DNA of 64,000 nucleotides from Polaribacter sp. Z022 (GTDB lineage Bacteria; Bacteroidota; Bacteroidia; Flavobacteriales; Flavobacteriaceae): contig NZ_JALCZO010000004.1 in NCBI RefSeq assembly GCF_023555495.1, forward strand, positions 186,001 through 250,000, written 5' to 3'. Positions 1 through 6,858 of the stretch are shown one piece after another. The number at the start of each line of letters is the position of its first letter. Positions within the stretch are counted from its first letter, which is position 1. The notes beneath the pieces are model-generated. The model worked only from the letters and a program-made list of their open reading frames with translations, was not told the origin of the DNA and ran no database searches. The position numbers and the translations under genes are program-made.

Positions 1-340
1 ATTTGTAAAAAATACGAGTTACTTTTAACGCAGCTAAATCGCACAAAACTGTATCTTCTTTATTATTTAAAGCTTTATACCATAACTGCCATTCTATACC
101 ATATCTTAAATATACCAATGCCAAAACAGGATTTTTTAAATACAATGAACCAATTACGATTGATTTATTGGGTACTATTTTAAATATCTCTGGTTTATCA
201 TTAGAAGTAATAATATTAATGTTGTTAATTTTTGGAACCGTATTAAATCTTTTTAAAACATGTACTAAATAATTTACATTCTCTTTTTCGAACAATCTTG
301 TTCTTTTATATTGATTTTCTAAGGATATATTATTTGTCAT
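1..340 (-). CDS. Hypothetical protein, 3' end outside window
   Basis: An open frame runs from an ATG (complement of 338-340) leftward off the window edge, giving the first 113 residues without a stop. The visible part is mixed polar and hydrophobic, with no signal peptide or clear transmembrane segment, and contains a W-x-L-W pair around residues 87-90. I do not recognise the family. It lies in the same direction as the DUF134 gene downstream of it in coordinates (75 bp gap), separated by a 14-bp perfect palindrome, so it may be co-transcribed with that gene. Confidence 0.6.
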   Translation of the reverse strand, partial: MTNNISLENQYKRTRLFEKENVNYLVHVLKRFNTVPKINNINIITSNDKPEIFKIVPNKSIVIGSLYLKNPVLALVYLRYGIEWQLWYKALNNKEDTVLCDLAALKVTRIFYK

Positions 341-357
341 AATTATTAATTATAAAA

Positions 358-371
358 CGCTCTTAAGAGCG
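358..371. promoter_or_regulatory. 14-bp perfect palindrome between two minus-strand genes
   Basis: CGCTCTTAAGAGCG reads the same on both strands with no loop. On the minus strand it is followed by only four T, so it makes a poor intrinsic terminator. It could be a dimeric repressor site or a weak attenuator for the partial gene to its left. Confidence 0.35.
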
Positions 372-414
372 AAAAACCGTAATTAGTTTTTTTCTTAGTG
401 TATTTACTACACTT

Positions 415-822
415 TTATTCATTTAAATTTATTAACTCATTTTTTATAAACGCAGGACAATCTCCACAAATTGCTGGGTCTTTAACCCCATCAATTAATT
501 TATAACATGTTTTACATTTGTACCAATCTTTTTCAAATTCATAGTTTCCTCCTTTTATTAATATAGATTTTCCTTCTACAAAACCCTGCCCTATTTTAGA
601 CAATGCACTATTATAAATTCTTGTTAGTGTTGGTCTAGAAACTTCCATTTGTTCTGCTGCTATGTTATGAGGTAGGTTATTGTACACAACCAACTTAACA
701 GCCTCATATTCTTCATATTGCATTACAATATGTTCTTCGTCTTTAAACTTTATTCCAAAAGGTTTAAAACCCAGCATTTTTGGAGGATGATTAACCTTTC
801 TTTTCTTTTTTGGTCTTGGCAT
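415..822 (-). CDS. DUF134 / UPF0251 family DNA-binding protein
   Basis: A 135-residue protein with the hallmarks of the DUF134 family: a very basic N-terminus (MPRPKKKRK), a sigma-70 region 4-like helix-turn-helix around residues 36-80 (recognition part near VSRPTLTRIY), and two cysteine pairs at C103/C106 and C119/C122 that could bind a metal. The family is a small set of predicted transcription factors, often encoded near redox or iron-sulfur/molybdenum-cofactor type proteins; the actual target here is unknown. The start is supported by a TATCTTTG -7 box about 46 bp upstream with a palindrome directly next to it, suggesting repressor control or autoregulation. Confidence 0.85.
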   Translation of the reverse strand: MPRPKKKRKVNHPPKMLGFKPFGIKFKDEEHIVMQYEEYEAVKLVVYNNLPHNIAAEQMEVSRPTLTRIYNSALSKIGQGFVEGKSILIKGGNYEFEKDWYKCKTCYKLIDGVKDPAICGDCPAFIKNELINLNE

Positions 823-868
823 TTTTTAATAAAAAAATTACTATAGAATTTTGAAAAATAATTCGGCG

Positions 869-892
869 CAAAGATAATGAACTCACGTTCAT
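869..892 (-). promoter_or_regulatory. Promoter -7 box abutted by a 16-bp inverted repeat
   Basis: On the minus strand TATCTTTG (869-876) fits the Bacteroidota TAnnTTTG -7 element. Immediately upstream (877-892) is ATGAAC-TCAC-GTTCAT, an inverted repeat with 6-bp arms. It would occupy the space between the -7 and -33 elements, the usual place for a repressor operator. The half-site resembles TetR-type TGAAC/GTTCA sites, but no TetR gene is in the window. Confidence 0.55.
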
Positions 893-1032
893 AACTAAAA
901 CTTATATACTTTTTTAGTAATATTTTAAGAGATTGGTTTTAATTTTTAGAAATATTGAATACATGATTTATTATTATATTAAATATTAAGAAACAACTTA
1001 AAATCACAATAAAATTATAGATTCATTTAAAC

Positions 1033-1040
1033 TACCTTTG
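1033..1040 (+). promoter_or_regulatory. Candidate -7 box for the DEAD-box helicase
   Basis: TACCTTTG matches TAnnTTTG and lies 14 bp before the helicase ATG, giving a very short leader. No TTG is seen at the usual -33 distance. Confidence 0.35.
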
Positions 1041-1054
1041 TAAAAAAATAATAC

Positions 1055-2290
1055 ATGCAGTTTTCTGAATTACCATTACATAAATCTATTTTAAAAGCAG
1101 TTGCTGAAGAACGTTTTCATAGACCAACTTTAGTTCAAGAAAAAACAATACCCTTAGTTTTAGCTAAAAAAAATGTAATTGTTTCTGCACAAACTGGTAC
1201 AGGAAAAACGGCTGCTTTTGCATTGCCAATTATTCAGCTATTAAATGAAAAACAAACCGCCAAAGATGATAGCAAAAAAATTAAATCTTTAGTGGTTACT
1301 CCTACTCGTGAATTGGCAATTCAAATTTTAAAAAACTTTGAAAGCTATAGCAAATACTTAAACTTATCTACGTATGCTGTTTTTGGAGGTGTTGCTTTAG
1401 ATCCTCAAAAAAAAGCATTAGCAGATGGTGTAGATATTTTAATTGCTACTCCTGGTAGATTAATTGATTTACAACTACAAGGTAATTTAGACATAAGTGC
1501 TGTTGAAATTTTTGTATTAGATGAAGCAGATTTAATGTTAGATATGGGTTTTATTAACGATGTTAAAAAAATTGAAGCTTTATGTCCGAAGAAAAAACAA
1601 ACCTTACTTTTTTCTGCAACCATACCAGAAAAAATAAACGAATTAGCTAAAACTACTTTAAAAAATCCTGTTAAAGTAGAAATAAATCCAGAAGAAACTA
1701 CTGCTAAAAACATTGGTCAATTATTATATTATTTACCTAAAAAAAATAAAACAGACTTATGTTTGCATTTATTGAGAAATACCATAAATGGAAAAATAAT
1801 TATTTTTAGACGTACTAAATTTGGAGTTGATAAATTAGAGCAAACTTTAATAAAAAACGGTTATAAAGTTGCTAGTATTCATGGAGAAAAAACACAGGCT
1901 ATTAGAAATAAAGCCATAGAAGATTTTAAAAATAAAAAAGCAAATATTTTAATTGCTACAGATGTTGCTTCTAGAGGAATTGATATTATAAATGTTGATG
2001 CAATTATAAATTTTGACATACCAAACATACCAGAAACCTATGTTCATAGAATTGGTAGAACTGGTAGAGCTGGAAAATCTGGAATTGCTTTTTCTTTTTG
2101 TTCTCCAGATGAAAATGGGTACATAAAAACGATAGAATCTTTAATTGAAAAAACAATTAAAGTAATTGATGAACATCCTTACCCAATTACTAAACCAAAA
2201 CACAAAAAGAAACAACCTAATACAATTAGCAAACATAAAAAAGGAAGAAAATCTGAAGCTTCTAAAAAGAAAAAGAAACGTTGGTATTAA
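1055..2290 (+). CDS. DEAD-box ATP-dependent RNA helicase
   Basis: A 411-residue superfamily 2 RNA helicase of the RhlE/DbpA-like bacterial group. In order it has the Q motif (Q28), motif I AQTGTGKT (45-52), PTRELAIQ, TPGR, the DEAD box near residue 156, SAT, ARGID and HRIGRTGR. The last 40 residues are lysine-rich (HKKKQPN, SKKKKKR), typical of the unstructured RNA-binding tails of these enzymes. Expected role is ATP-driven remodelling of RNA duplexes in ribosome assembly or mRNA decay, often at low temperature. The exact paralogue (rhlE, csdA/deaD-like) cannot be fixed from motifs alone. Confidence 0.95.
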   Translation: MQFSELPLHKSILKAVAEERFHRPTLVQEKTIPLVLAKKNVIVSAQTGTGKTAAFALPIIQLLNEKQTAKDDSKKIKSLVVTPTRELAIQILKNFESYSKYLNLSTYAVFGGVALDPQKKALADGVDILIATPGRLIDLQLQGNLDISAVEIFVLDEADLMLDMGFINDVKKIEALCPKKKQTLLFSATIPEKINELAKTTLKNPVKVEINPEETTAKNIGQLLYYLPKKNKTDLCLHLLRNTINGKIIIFRRTKFGVDKLEQTLIKNGYKVASIHGEKTQAIRNKAIEDFKNKKANILIATDVASRGIDIINVDAIINFDIPNIPETYVHRIGRTGRAGKSGIAFSFCSPDENGYIKTIESLIEKTIKVIDEHPYPITKPKHKKKQPNTISKHKKGRKSEASKKKKKRWY

Positions 2291-2299
2291 AATTCTATT

Positions 2300-2692
2300 A
2301 TGAAGGATTCGTTAAGTTTTATTTCACAAATTACAAATGGAATTCAATTAATTGTAGAAAATTTAAATAAGGAGAAATCTGATAAAAATTTTACAATTAA
2401 AGTTAATGAATCTAATTTGTATTGGTGCATAAACTGGAACAGTTGTAAAAAATGGAAAACTGATGCACTTTTAAAAGAATACTTTCAGGTTCAAATATGG
2501 AGTGAAAATGATAAATATTCTGTTTTAGGAGAACATAGAATAGAAGATTTATTTGAGCATCTTAGTGATGAATATTTTCATTACGAAAAAATTACACTTT
2601 TAAACTTAAACTCAATAATTGATGAAATTCTTTTAAAAATTAAGAATGGAATTTATGAAGCAATTGACAAAGAGTTTGATTCTGATTTTTAA
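2300..2692 (+). CDS. Hypothetical protein (130 aa)
   Basis: Starts 9 bp after the helicase stop, so it is probably co-transcribed with it. The protein is acidic (C-terminus EFDSDF), has no signal peptide or membrane segment, and has tryptophans clustered at YWCINWN and KKWK around residues 41-54. I do not recognise the family. The genes converge here: the histidine kinase on the other strand ends 11 bp downstream. Confidence 0.7.
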   Translation: MKDSLSFISQITNGIQLIVENLNKEKSDKNFTIKVNESNLYWCINWNSCKKWKTDALLKEYFQVQIWSENDKYSVLGEHRIEDLFEHLSDEYFHYEKITLLNLNSIIDEILLKIKNGIYEAIDKEFDSDF

Positions 2693-2702
2693 AATAAAAC
2701 GA

Positions 2703-4223
2703 TTATAAAACACTTTTAATTTTCTGAATAAAATCTTGAATTTTAAAAGGTTTAGATATAACTGCAGAAAAACCCAACTCTAAATAACGTTCTATATCTT
2801 CATTAGAAGTATTTGCTGTTAGCACTAAAAAAGGCGTTTCTGAATTCAGTTTTAAAAATGTTTTTCTTTTTTTCATTAACTCCTCTCCTGTCATATTTGG
2901 CATATTAATATCTAACAAAACAGCATCAAAAGAAGATTCTTGTAATTTTATATGAGCATCTAAACCATCACCAACAACTGTACTAAAAACACTTTCTTTA
3001 TTTAAAATGTGTGTAACTATTGTTTGATTCATTAAATCATCATCTACAACTAAAATGTTTTTATTTTTTAGGCTAATTCCCTCATTATTAACATCTAATT
3101 TACTTTCTGTATTTTCTAAAATAACTTTAGGAAAAGGTATTTCTACTTTAAAAGTAGAACCTATTTTTAATTCACTTTTTACAGCTATTTTACCAAACAT
3201 TGCTTTTACCAAACGATTAACAATTGCCAAACCTAAACCTGCACCACCATGAATTCTATTATCATTTAACTCGTTTTGTTGGTATTCTTCAAATATTTTT
3301 AAGCATTGTTCTTCAGACATTCCTCTTCCTGTATCTATAACCTCAAAAACAATGTTTATATCATTTTCAGTTTCAGAAATTGATTTAGCATTTAAAGTTA
3401 TACTTCCTTTGTTTGTAAATTTTATAGCGTTACTTATTAAGTTTGCTAAAATTTGATTCAGTCTTACAGAATCTCCAACTACAAATTCAGGTATAGTTTC
3501 ATCTACAGAAAAAACAAGATTTACAGCATCATTTGTTTTTAAATATTGAAAATCATTTATACAATTTTGAACGATTTCTTTTATTGAAATATTTTCGGAA
3601 ACTAAATCTAATTTACCTGCTTCAATTCTAGATAAATCTAATATATCATCTACAATAACTTTTAAATTTTTACCAGAAGCAGATAGGTTTTTAATGTATT
3701 GAGTTACATTTTTATTTAATTTTTCTGCTGAAATCATTTCTGCATATCCTAAAATAGAGTTTAAAGGATTTCTAATTTCGTGACTCATCATTGCTAAAAA
3801 ACGAGTCTTTTCTTCATTTGCTTTGTCTGCAATCTTTCTTAATCTATCTAGCTCTTTATTTTTTTCTGCAATTTCTCTTTTAATAAAGAAAATATCGTTT
3901 CTATTTTGATTTAATTGATCTACATATTTGTAAACATTTGTTCTATTATGAATTAGAACATTTATAGAATTATTGTTTTTAAAAAGCTCTAAATCAACAT
4001 TGTACTCTTTATTATCAGAAGCTATTACCATTCCTTCTAAAAGAAAAGATTCGTTTAGTGGTAAGGCTTCTAAAGTACCTTCTAAAAAAGGGCAAGAATT
4101 ATAAATAGATTCTTGAATTATGAATTCATTTTGGGAAAATTTACCTGCAACAATGTTTGTAATTACTCCTGTATTATCAGTAGTTAATTGTAAAAAAACA
4201 TCTTCTATTTTTGCAGGTATCAA
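2703..4223 (-). CDS. Hybrid sensor histidine kinase with C-terminal receiver
   Basis: A 506-residue soluble kinase. Residues 5-100 look like a PAS-type sensor (TTDNTGVITNIVAGKFS). A coiled coil (105-140) leads to the HisKA H-box MMSHEIRNPLNS with the phospho-acceptor H148. The ATPase domain has the N box, DTGRGMS and GAGLGLAIV. A receiver domain follows from about residue 388, with acidic cluster VVDDD, phospho-Asp D438 (LLDINMP) and conserved K491 (SKPF). There is no transmembrane segment, so the input is cytoplasmic. It is the last gene of a four-gene operon, starting 6 bp after the small GTPase stop. No separate response regulator is adjacent, so output may go through an unlinked histidine phosphotransfer protein or through the GTPase. 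Confidence 0.92.
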   Translation of the reverse strand: MIPAKIEDVFLQLTTDNTGVITNIVAGKFSQNEFIIQESIYNSCPFLEGTLEALPLNESFLLEGMVIASDNKEYNVDLELFKNNNSINVLIHNRTNVYKYVDQLNQNRNDIFFIKREIAEKNKELDRLRKIADKANEEKTRFLAMMSHEIRNPLNSILGYAEMISAEKLNKNVTQYIKNLSASGKNLKVIVDDILDLSRIEAGKLDLVSENISIKEIVQNCINDFQYLKTNDAVNLVFSVDETIPEFVVGDSVRLNQILANLISNAIKFTNKGSITLNAKSISETENDINIVFEVIDTGRGMSEEQCLKIFEEYQQNELNDNRIHGGAGLGLAIVNRLVKAMFGKIAVKSELKIGSTFKVEIPFPKVILENTESKLDVNNEGISLKNKNILVVDDDLMNQTIVTHILNKESVFSTVVGDGLDAHIKLQESSFDAVLLDINMPNMTGEELMKKRKTFLKLNSETPFLVLTANTSNEDIERYLELGFSAVISKPFKIQDFIQKIKSVL

Positions 4224-4229
4224 ATACTA

Positions 4230-4715
4230 TTATTTTAAAGTTTGTGAGGTTAATTGCATAAATGCGTCTTCTACATTTTCATCTTCTTTAGCACTTGTAA
4301 TTAAATCTATATCTACAGAAACTTGCTCAATTACTTTTTGTAATTCTTCTTCAGATACTAAATCTTTTTTATTTCCAACAACAGTAATAGCATCTAAACC
4401 AGATAAATCTTTTACCATTTTTAAATTTTCTTCAATGTTTAAAAAAGTTTCTTCTCTACTTACATCAAAAACAAACATTGCTCCATGAGAACCCAAAAAA
4501 TAAGCTTTGGGTATTTTTTCATTGCCACTTGTACCAGCAACATCCCAAATCATTAATTTAATTGTTTCGTTTTTATATTCTACTACTTTTTTACTAACTC
4601 TTACGCCTATGGTACTAATGTAATCTTCAGAAAATTCATTTAATACAAACCTTCTTATTAAAGAAGTTTTACCAACGCCAAAGTTACCAACAAGTAGTAC
4701 TTTTTTTGCAATCAT
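4230..4715 (-). CDS. Ras/Rab-like small GTPase
   Basis: A 161-residue stand-alone G domain. Visible motifs are G1 GNFGVGKTS (10-18), a switch I threonine T35 in STIGVRV (the Rab TIGV pattern), G3 WDVAG (57-61), G4 NKKD (115-118) and G5 SAK (141-143). There is no C-terminal CAAX or lipid site. The position of the catalytic Ras glutamine is changed: WDVAG is followed by TSGNEK instead of QE. Small Ras-like GTPases in bacteria (MglA and the Rup groups) commonly work with roadblock/longin partners, which fits the upstream gene. It begins 19 bp after that gene. Likely a GTP-dependent switch for signalling or localisation; the output is not known. Confidence 0.88.
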   Translation of the reverse strand: MIAKKVLLVGNFGVGKTSLIRRFVLNEFSEDYISTIGVRVSKKVVEYKNETIKLMIWDVAGTSGNEKIPKAYFLGSHGAMFVFDVSREETFLNIEENLKMVKDLSGLDAITVVGNKKDLVSEEELQKVIEQVSVDIDLITSAKEDENVEDAFMQLTSQTLK

Positions 4716-4734
4716 TATTTATTGTTGATTTTTT

Positions 4735-5544
4735 TTACGCTTTAATTAATTCTTGAAGTATCAATTTATTTAATCGTTCTTCATCAGATAAATAAGAACG
4801 GTCTCTTAAAATACTTTCTGCTAAATTACTAATTTTATCAGAAAATTCTTCTTTGAGTTCTTCTGTTAAAACACCAGAAGTAGCAGTAGCAATATAAATA
4901 GTTTTAAAATTTCTAATTGATAATTGAAAAGTTTCGAATTTTATGTTTTCCAAATCTTGTCCTTCTTTAGAAAAAGCATCTTCTGCAAAAGATTTAATTG
5001 CAGTTAACATGCCAGAAATCATATCTTTATCTGCAATATTACCTCTAGAATAACTACCAGAAAGTAAACCAGATTCTTTTTCTATTACAAAAACCTCTTC
5101 AATTACAAATTCGAAAACTTCTTCTAAAACAATACCTGCATCATTTCTTTTCCCTTTTATAAAACGTTTTAAGATTTGTTGTAAAGAGAATTTTTCTTTT
5201 ATTGTTTTATTAATACTGTCTGATAATTTGGTAATTTCTGCAACAATAAATTTCTTAACCATTTTACCCATAATTGGGTATAAGGCTTCTACAACTTCGT
5301 CTTGAGAGTCTCTAATTTGAACTTTAATAGTTTCTGTAATTGTATCTCCAAAATATTCTGGAAACCTTTCACGAAGTTCTAAGATTTTTTCATCAATAAT
5401 AGGAGAAACACTATTAGACAGTTTTTCTCTAAGAATTATTTCTTGACTTAATGAATCAAACTTTTCTCTATCTTCAGCTAGTAAAAGATCTCTGAGCAAC
5501 TCAAAACGATTGTCTTTATTGTTATCTGCAGGTTGTTTTTTCAT
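4735..5544 (-). CDS. Longin/roadblock-like GTPase partner (N-terminal part of OmpA-family signalling proteins)
   Basis: A 269-residue cytoplasmic-looking protein. An N-terminal helix (RFELLRDLLLAED, 13-25) is followed by a helical region (PIIDEKI ... ALYPIMGKMVKKFI, 48-100). Residues about 145-245 (IEKESGLLSG ... DKDMISGMLTAIKSFAEDAF ... ATSGVL) have the pattern of a longin or roadblock fold. From memory the same sequence pattern occurs N-terminal to an OmpA peptidoglycan-binding domain in cyanobacterial and proteobacterial proteins, but here there is no OmpA domain and no signal peptide. The start codon immediately follows the stop of the coiled-coil gene, and the small GTPase follows, so I infer a GTPase effector or regulator. 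Confidence 0.65.
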   Translation of the reverse strand: MKKQPADNNKDNRFELLRDLLLAEDREKFDSLSQEIILREKLSNSVSPIIDEKILELRERFPEYFGDTITETIKVQIRDSQDEVVEALYPIMGKMVKKFIVAEITKLSDSINKTIKEKFSLQQILKRFIKGKRNDAGIVLEEVFEFVIEEVFVIEKESGLLSGSYSRGNIADKDMISGMLTAIKSFAEDAFSKEGQDLENIKFETFQLSIRNFKTIYIATATSGVLTEELKEEFSDKISNLAESILRDRSYLSDEERLNKLILQELIKA

Positions 5545-5898
5545 CTATTCTTGCAACATCAATGCAATTTTTTCTAGAGCTTTTCCTAGTTTTCTTCTAT
5601 CTGCTTTTTCATCATCTAAATCCGCAAGTCTTTTGTCTAAATCATCATTTAAATCTTGAAATTTATGATCCATTAAACTTTCTAGGTCAGATAATTTATT
5701 TTCAAGATTAGTTACTGCTTCGTTTAAGTTTTTATCAGTAGATTCTTTAAGAGATTTTATCTTGTTATATACATCAGCAAATTCACTGCTGTATTCTTTC
5801 ATATTTTCACCAAAGATAAGCTCTCTTACTGCTGCAATTCTATCAACTTCTTTTTGATTGTCAACTGCATTTTTGCTGTTTTCTTGTTTTTCTGCCAT
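5545..5898 (-). CDS. Small coiled-coil protein, first gene of GTPase operon
   Basis: A 117-residue, charged protein predicted to be mostly helical. Residues 42-98 form heptad-like coiled coil (NKIKSLKES ... NLENKLSDLESLMD ... DDLDKRLADLDDE). Residues 18-40 (DRIAAVRELIFGENMKEYSSEF) resemble residues 12-34 of the next protein (RFELLRDLLLAEDREKF), suggesting a shared helical motif. Related proteins are, as I recall, misannotated as fructose bisphosphatase in flavobacteria; nothing here supports an enzyme. Likely a scaffold or membrane-free adaptor for the GTPase module. Confidence 0.7.
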   Translation of the reverse strand: MAEKQENSKNAVDNQKEVDRIAAVRELIFGENMKEYSSEFADVYNKIKSLKESTDKNLNEAVTNLENKLSDLESLMDHKFQDLNDDLDKRLADLDDEKADRRKLGKALEKIALMLQE

Positions 5899-5966
5899 TT
5901 CTATTTTTCTTGTTTAGTTAGACCTTATTAAAAAAGGGTAATTCTTTTTATAACAAGCACTTCAAA

Positions 5967-5974
5967 CAAATATA
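5967..5974 (-). promoter_or_regulatory. Candidate -7 box for the GTPase-kinase operon
   Basis: On the minus strand TATATTTG matches TAnnTTTG and lies about 68 bp upstream of the first ATG of the four-gene operon. No TTG is found at the -33 spacing. Confidence 0.4.
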
Positions 5975-5998
5975 CATTAAAAAACAGTTTATAAAAAT

Positions 5999-6781
5999 CT
6001 AAACTTTAATTTTTAACCCATCATAAGCTAAAAAAACGTTATTTGGTAAGACCTTAGATACTTCTTTATGAAAACCTAATTTATGACTTATGTGTGTAAA
6101 ATAAGTTTTTTTTGGTTTTAACTCTTCTACTAAATCTAATGCTTCTTGTAAATTAAAGTGTGTAGGGTGCTCATCAATTCGTAAAGCATTTACTATTAAA
6201 ACATCTAAGTTTGTTAGTTTTTCTTTTTCTTCTTTAGCAATCGTTTTAACATCAGTTAAATAAGCTACATCTTGAAACCTAAAAGCTGTAATTGGTAATT
6301 TTCCATGAAAAACTTCTATTGGTATTACTTTAAGATTATTAACAACAAAAGGAGTTCTGTCTATTATATGGGGCAAAACTGTTGGTGCTCCTGGATACTT
6401 AAATTCTTCACTAAAAATGTATTCAAATCTTTTTTCTAAACTTCTAAGAGTTCTTTCATTTAGGTAAATTGGCATCTCTCCTATTTGATAACAAAAAGGT
6501 CTTAAATCATCTATTCCACCAATATGATCTGCATGTTCATGCGTAAAAAAAACGCCATTTAAAGACTGAATATTTTCTCTCAGCATTTGCTGTCTAAAAT
6601 CTAAACCACAGTCTACAGTATAAGATACATTATCCCAAGAAATTAAAATTGAAGACCTTAAACGTTTATCTTTTAAATCATTAGATAAACAAACAGGGTC
6701 GTTATTTGCAATCATTGGTATTCCTTGAGAAGTACCAGTTCCTAAAAAGGTAATATTAAGTTCTTTCTTGGTAAAGTTCAT
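5999..6781 (-). CDS. PhnP-like MBL-fold metallohydrolase
   Basis: A 260-residue metallo-beta-lactamase fold protein. It opens with ITFLGTGTSQGIP, typical of the PhnP/RNase Z-like branch, and carries the metal motif THEHADH (H81, H83, D85, H86), a later DVKT aspartate region and the C-terminal THISHKLGFH histidines. No signal peptide, so it is cytoplasmic. Family members cleave cyclic phosphodiesters or phosphate esters; the substrate here cannot be assigned and there is no phosphonate operon nearby. Transcribed divergently from the gene at 6859. Confidence 0.88.
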   Translation of the reverse strand: MNFTKKELNITFLGTGTSQGIPMIANNDPVCLSNDLKDKRLRSSILISWDNVSYTVDCGLDFRQQMLRENIQSLNGVFFTHEHADHIGGIDDLRPFCYQIGEMPIYLNERTLRSLEKRFEYIFSEEFKYPGAPTVLPHIIDRTPFVVNNLKVIPIEVFHGKLPITAFRFQDVAYLTDVKTIAKEEKEKLTNLDVLIVNALRIDEHPTHFNLQEALDLVEELKPKKTYFTHISHKLGFHKEVSKVLPNNVFLAYDGLKIKV

Positions 6782-6803
6782 TGCAACAAAAATAGCATAA
6801 AAA

Positions 6804-6835
6804 TTGACTGATAGCAGTCTATTTTAGTACATTTG
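6804..6835 (+). promoter_or_regulatory. Bacteroidota-type promoter
   Basis: TTG at 6804-6806 and TACATTTG at 6828-6835, with a 21-bp spacer, fit the housekeeping promoter of this phylum. The -7 box lies 23 bp before the ATG at 6859. Confidence 0.6.
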
Positions 6836-6858
6836 TTTTAAACCTTAAAATCTTATTT

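Noticed and set aside
358..371. Reading the 14-bp palindrome as an intrinsic terminator
   Set aside because: No loop and only four T on the minus strand; an operator-like role is at least as likely.
1405..1713. Minus-strand 102-aa frame under the helicase gene
   Set aside because: It lies wholly opposite the DEAD-box helicase and has no recognisable motif.
4735..5544. Calling the 269-aa protein an OmpA-family outer membrane protein
   Set aside because: There is no signal peptide and no OmpA peptidoglycan-binding domain; only the N-terminal part of such proteins is matched.
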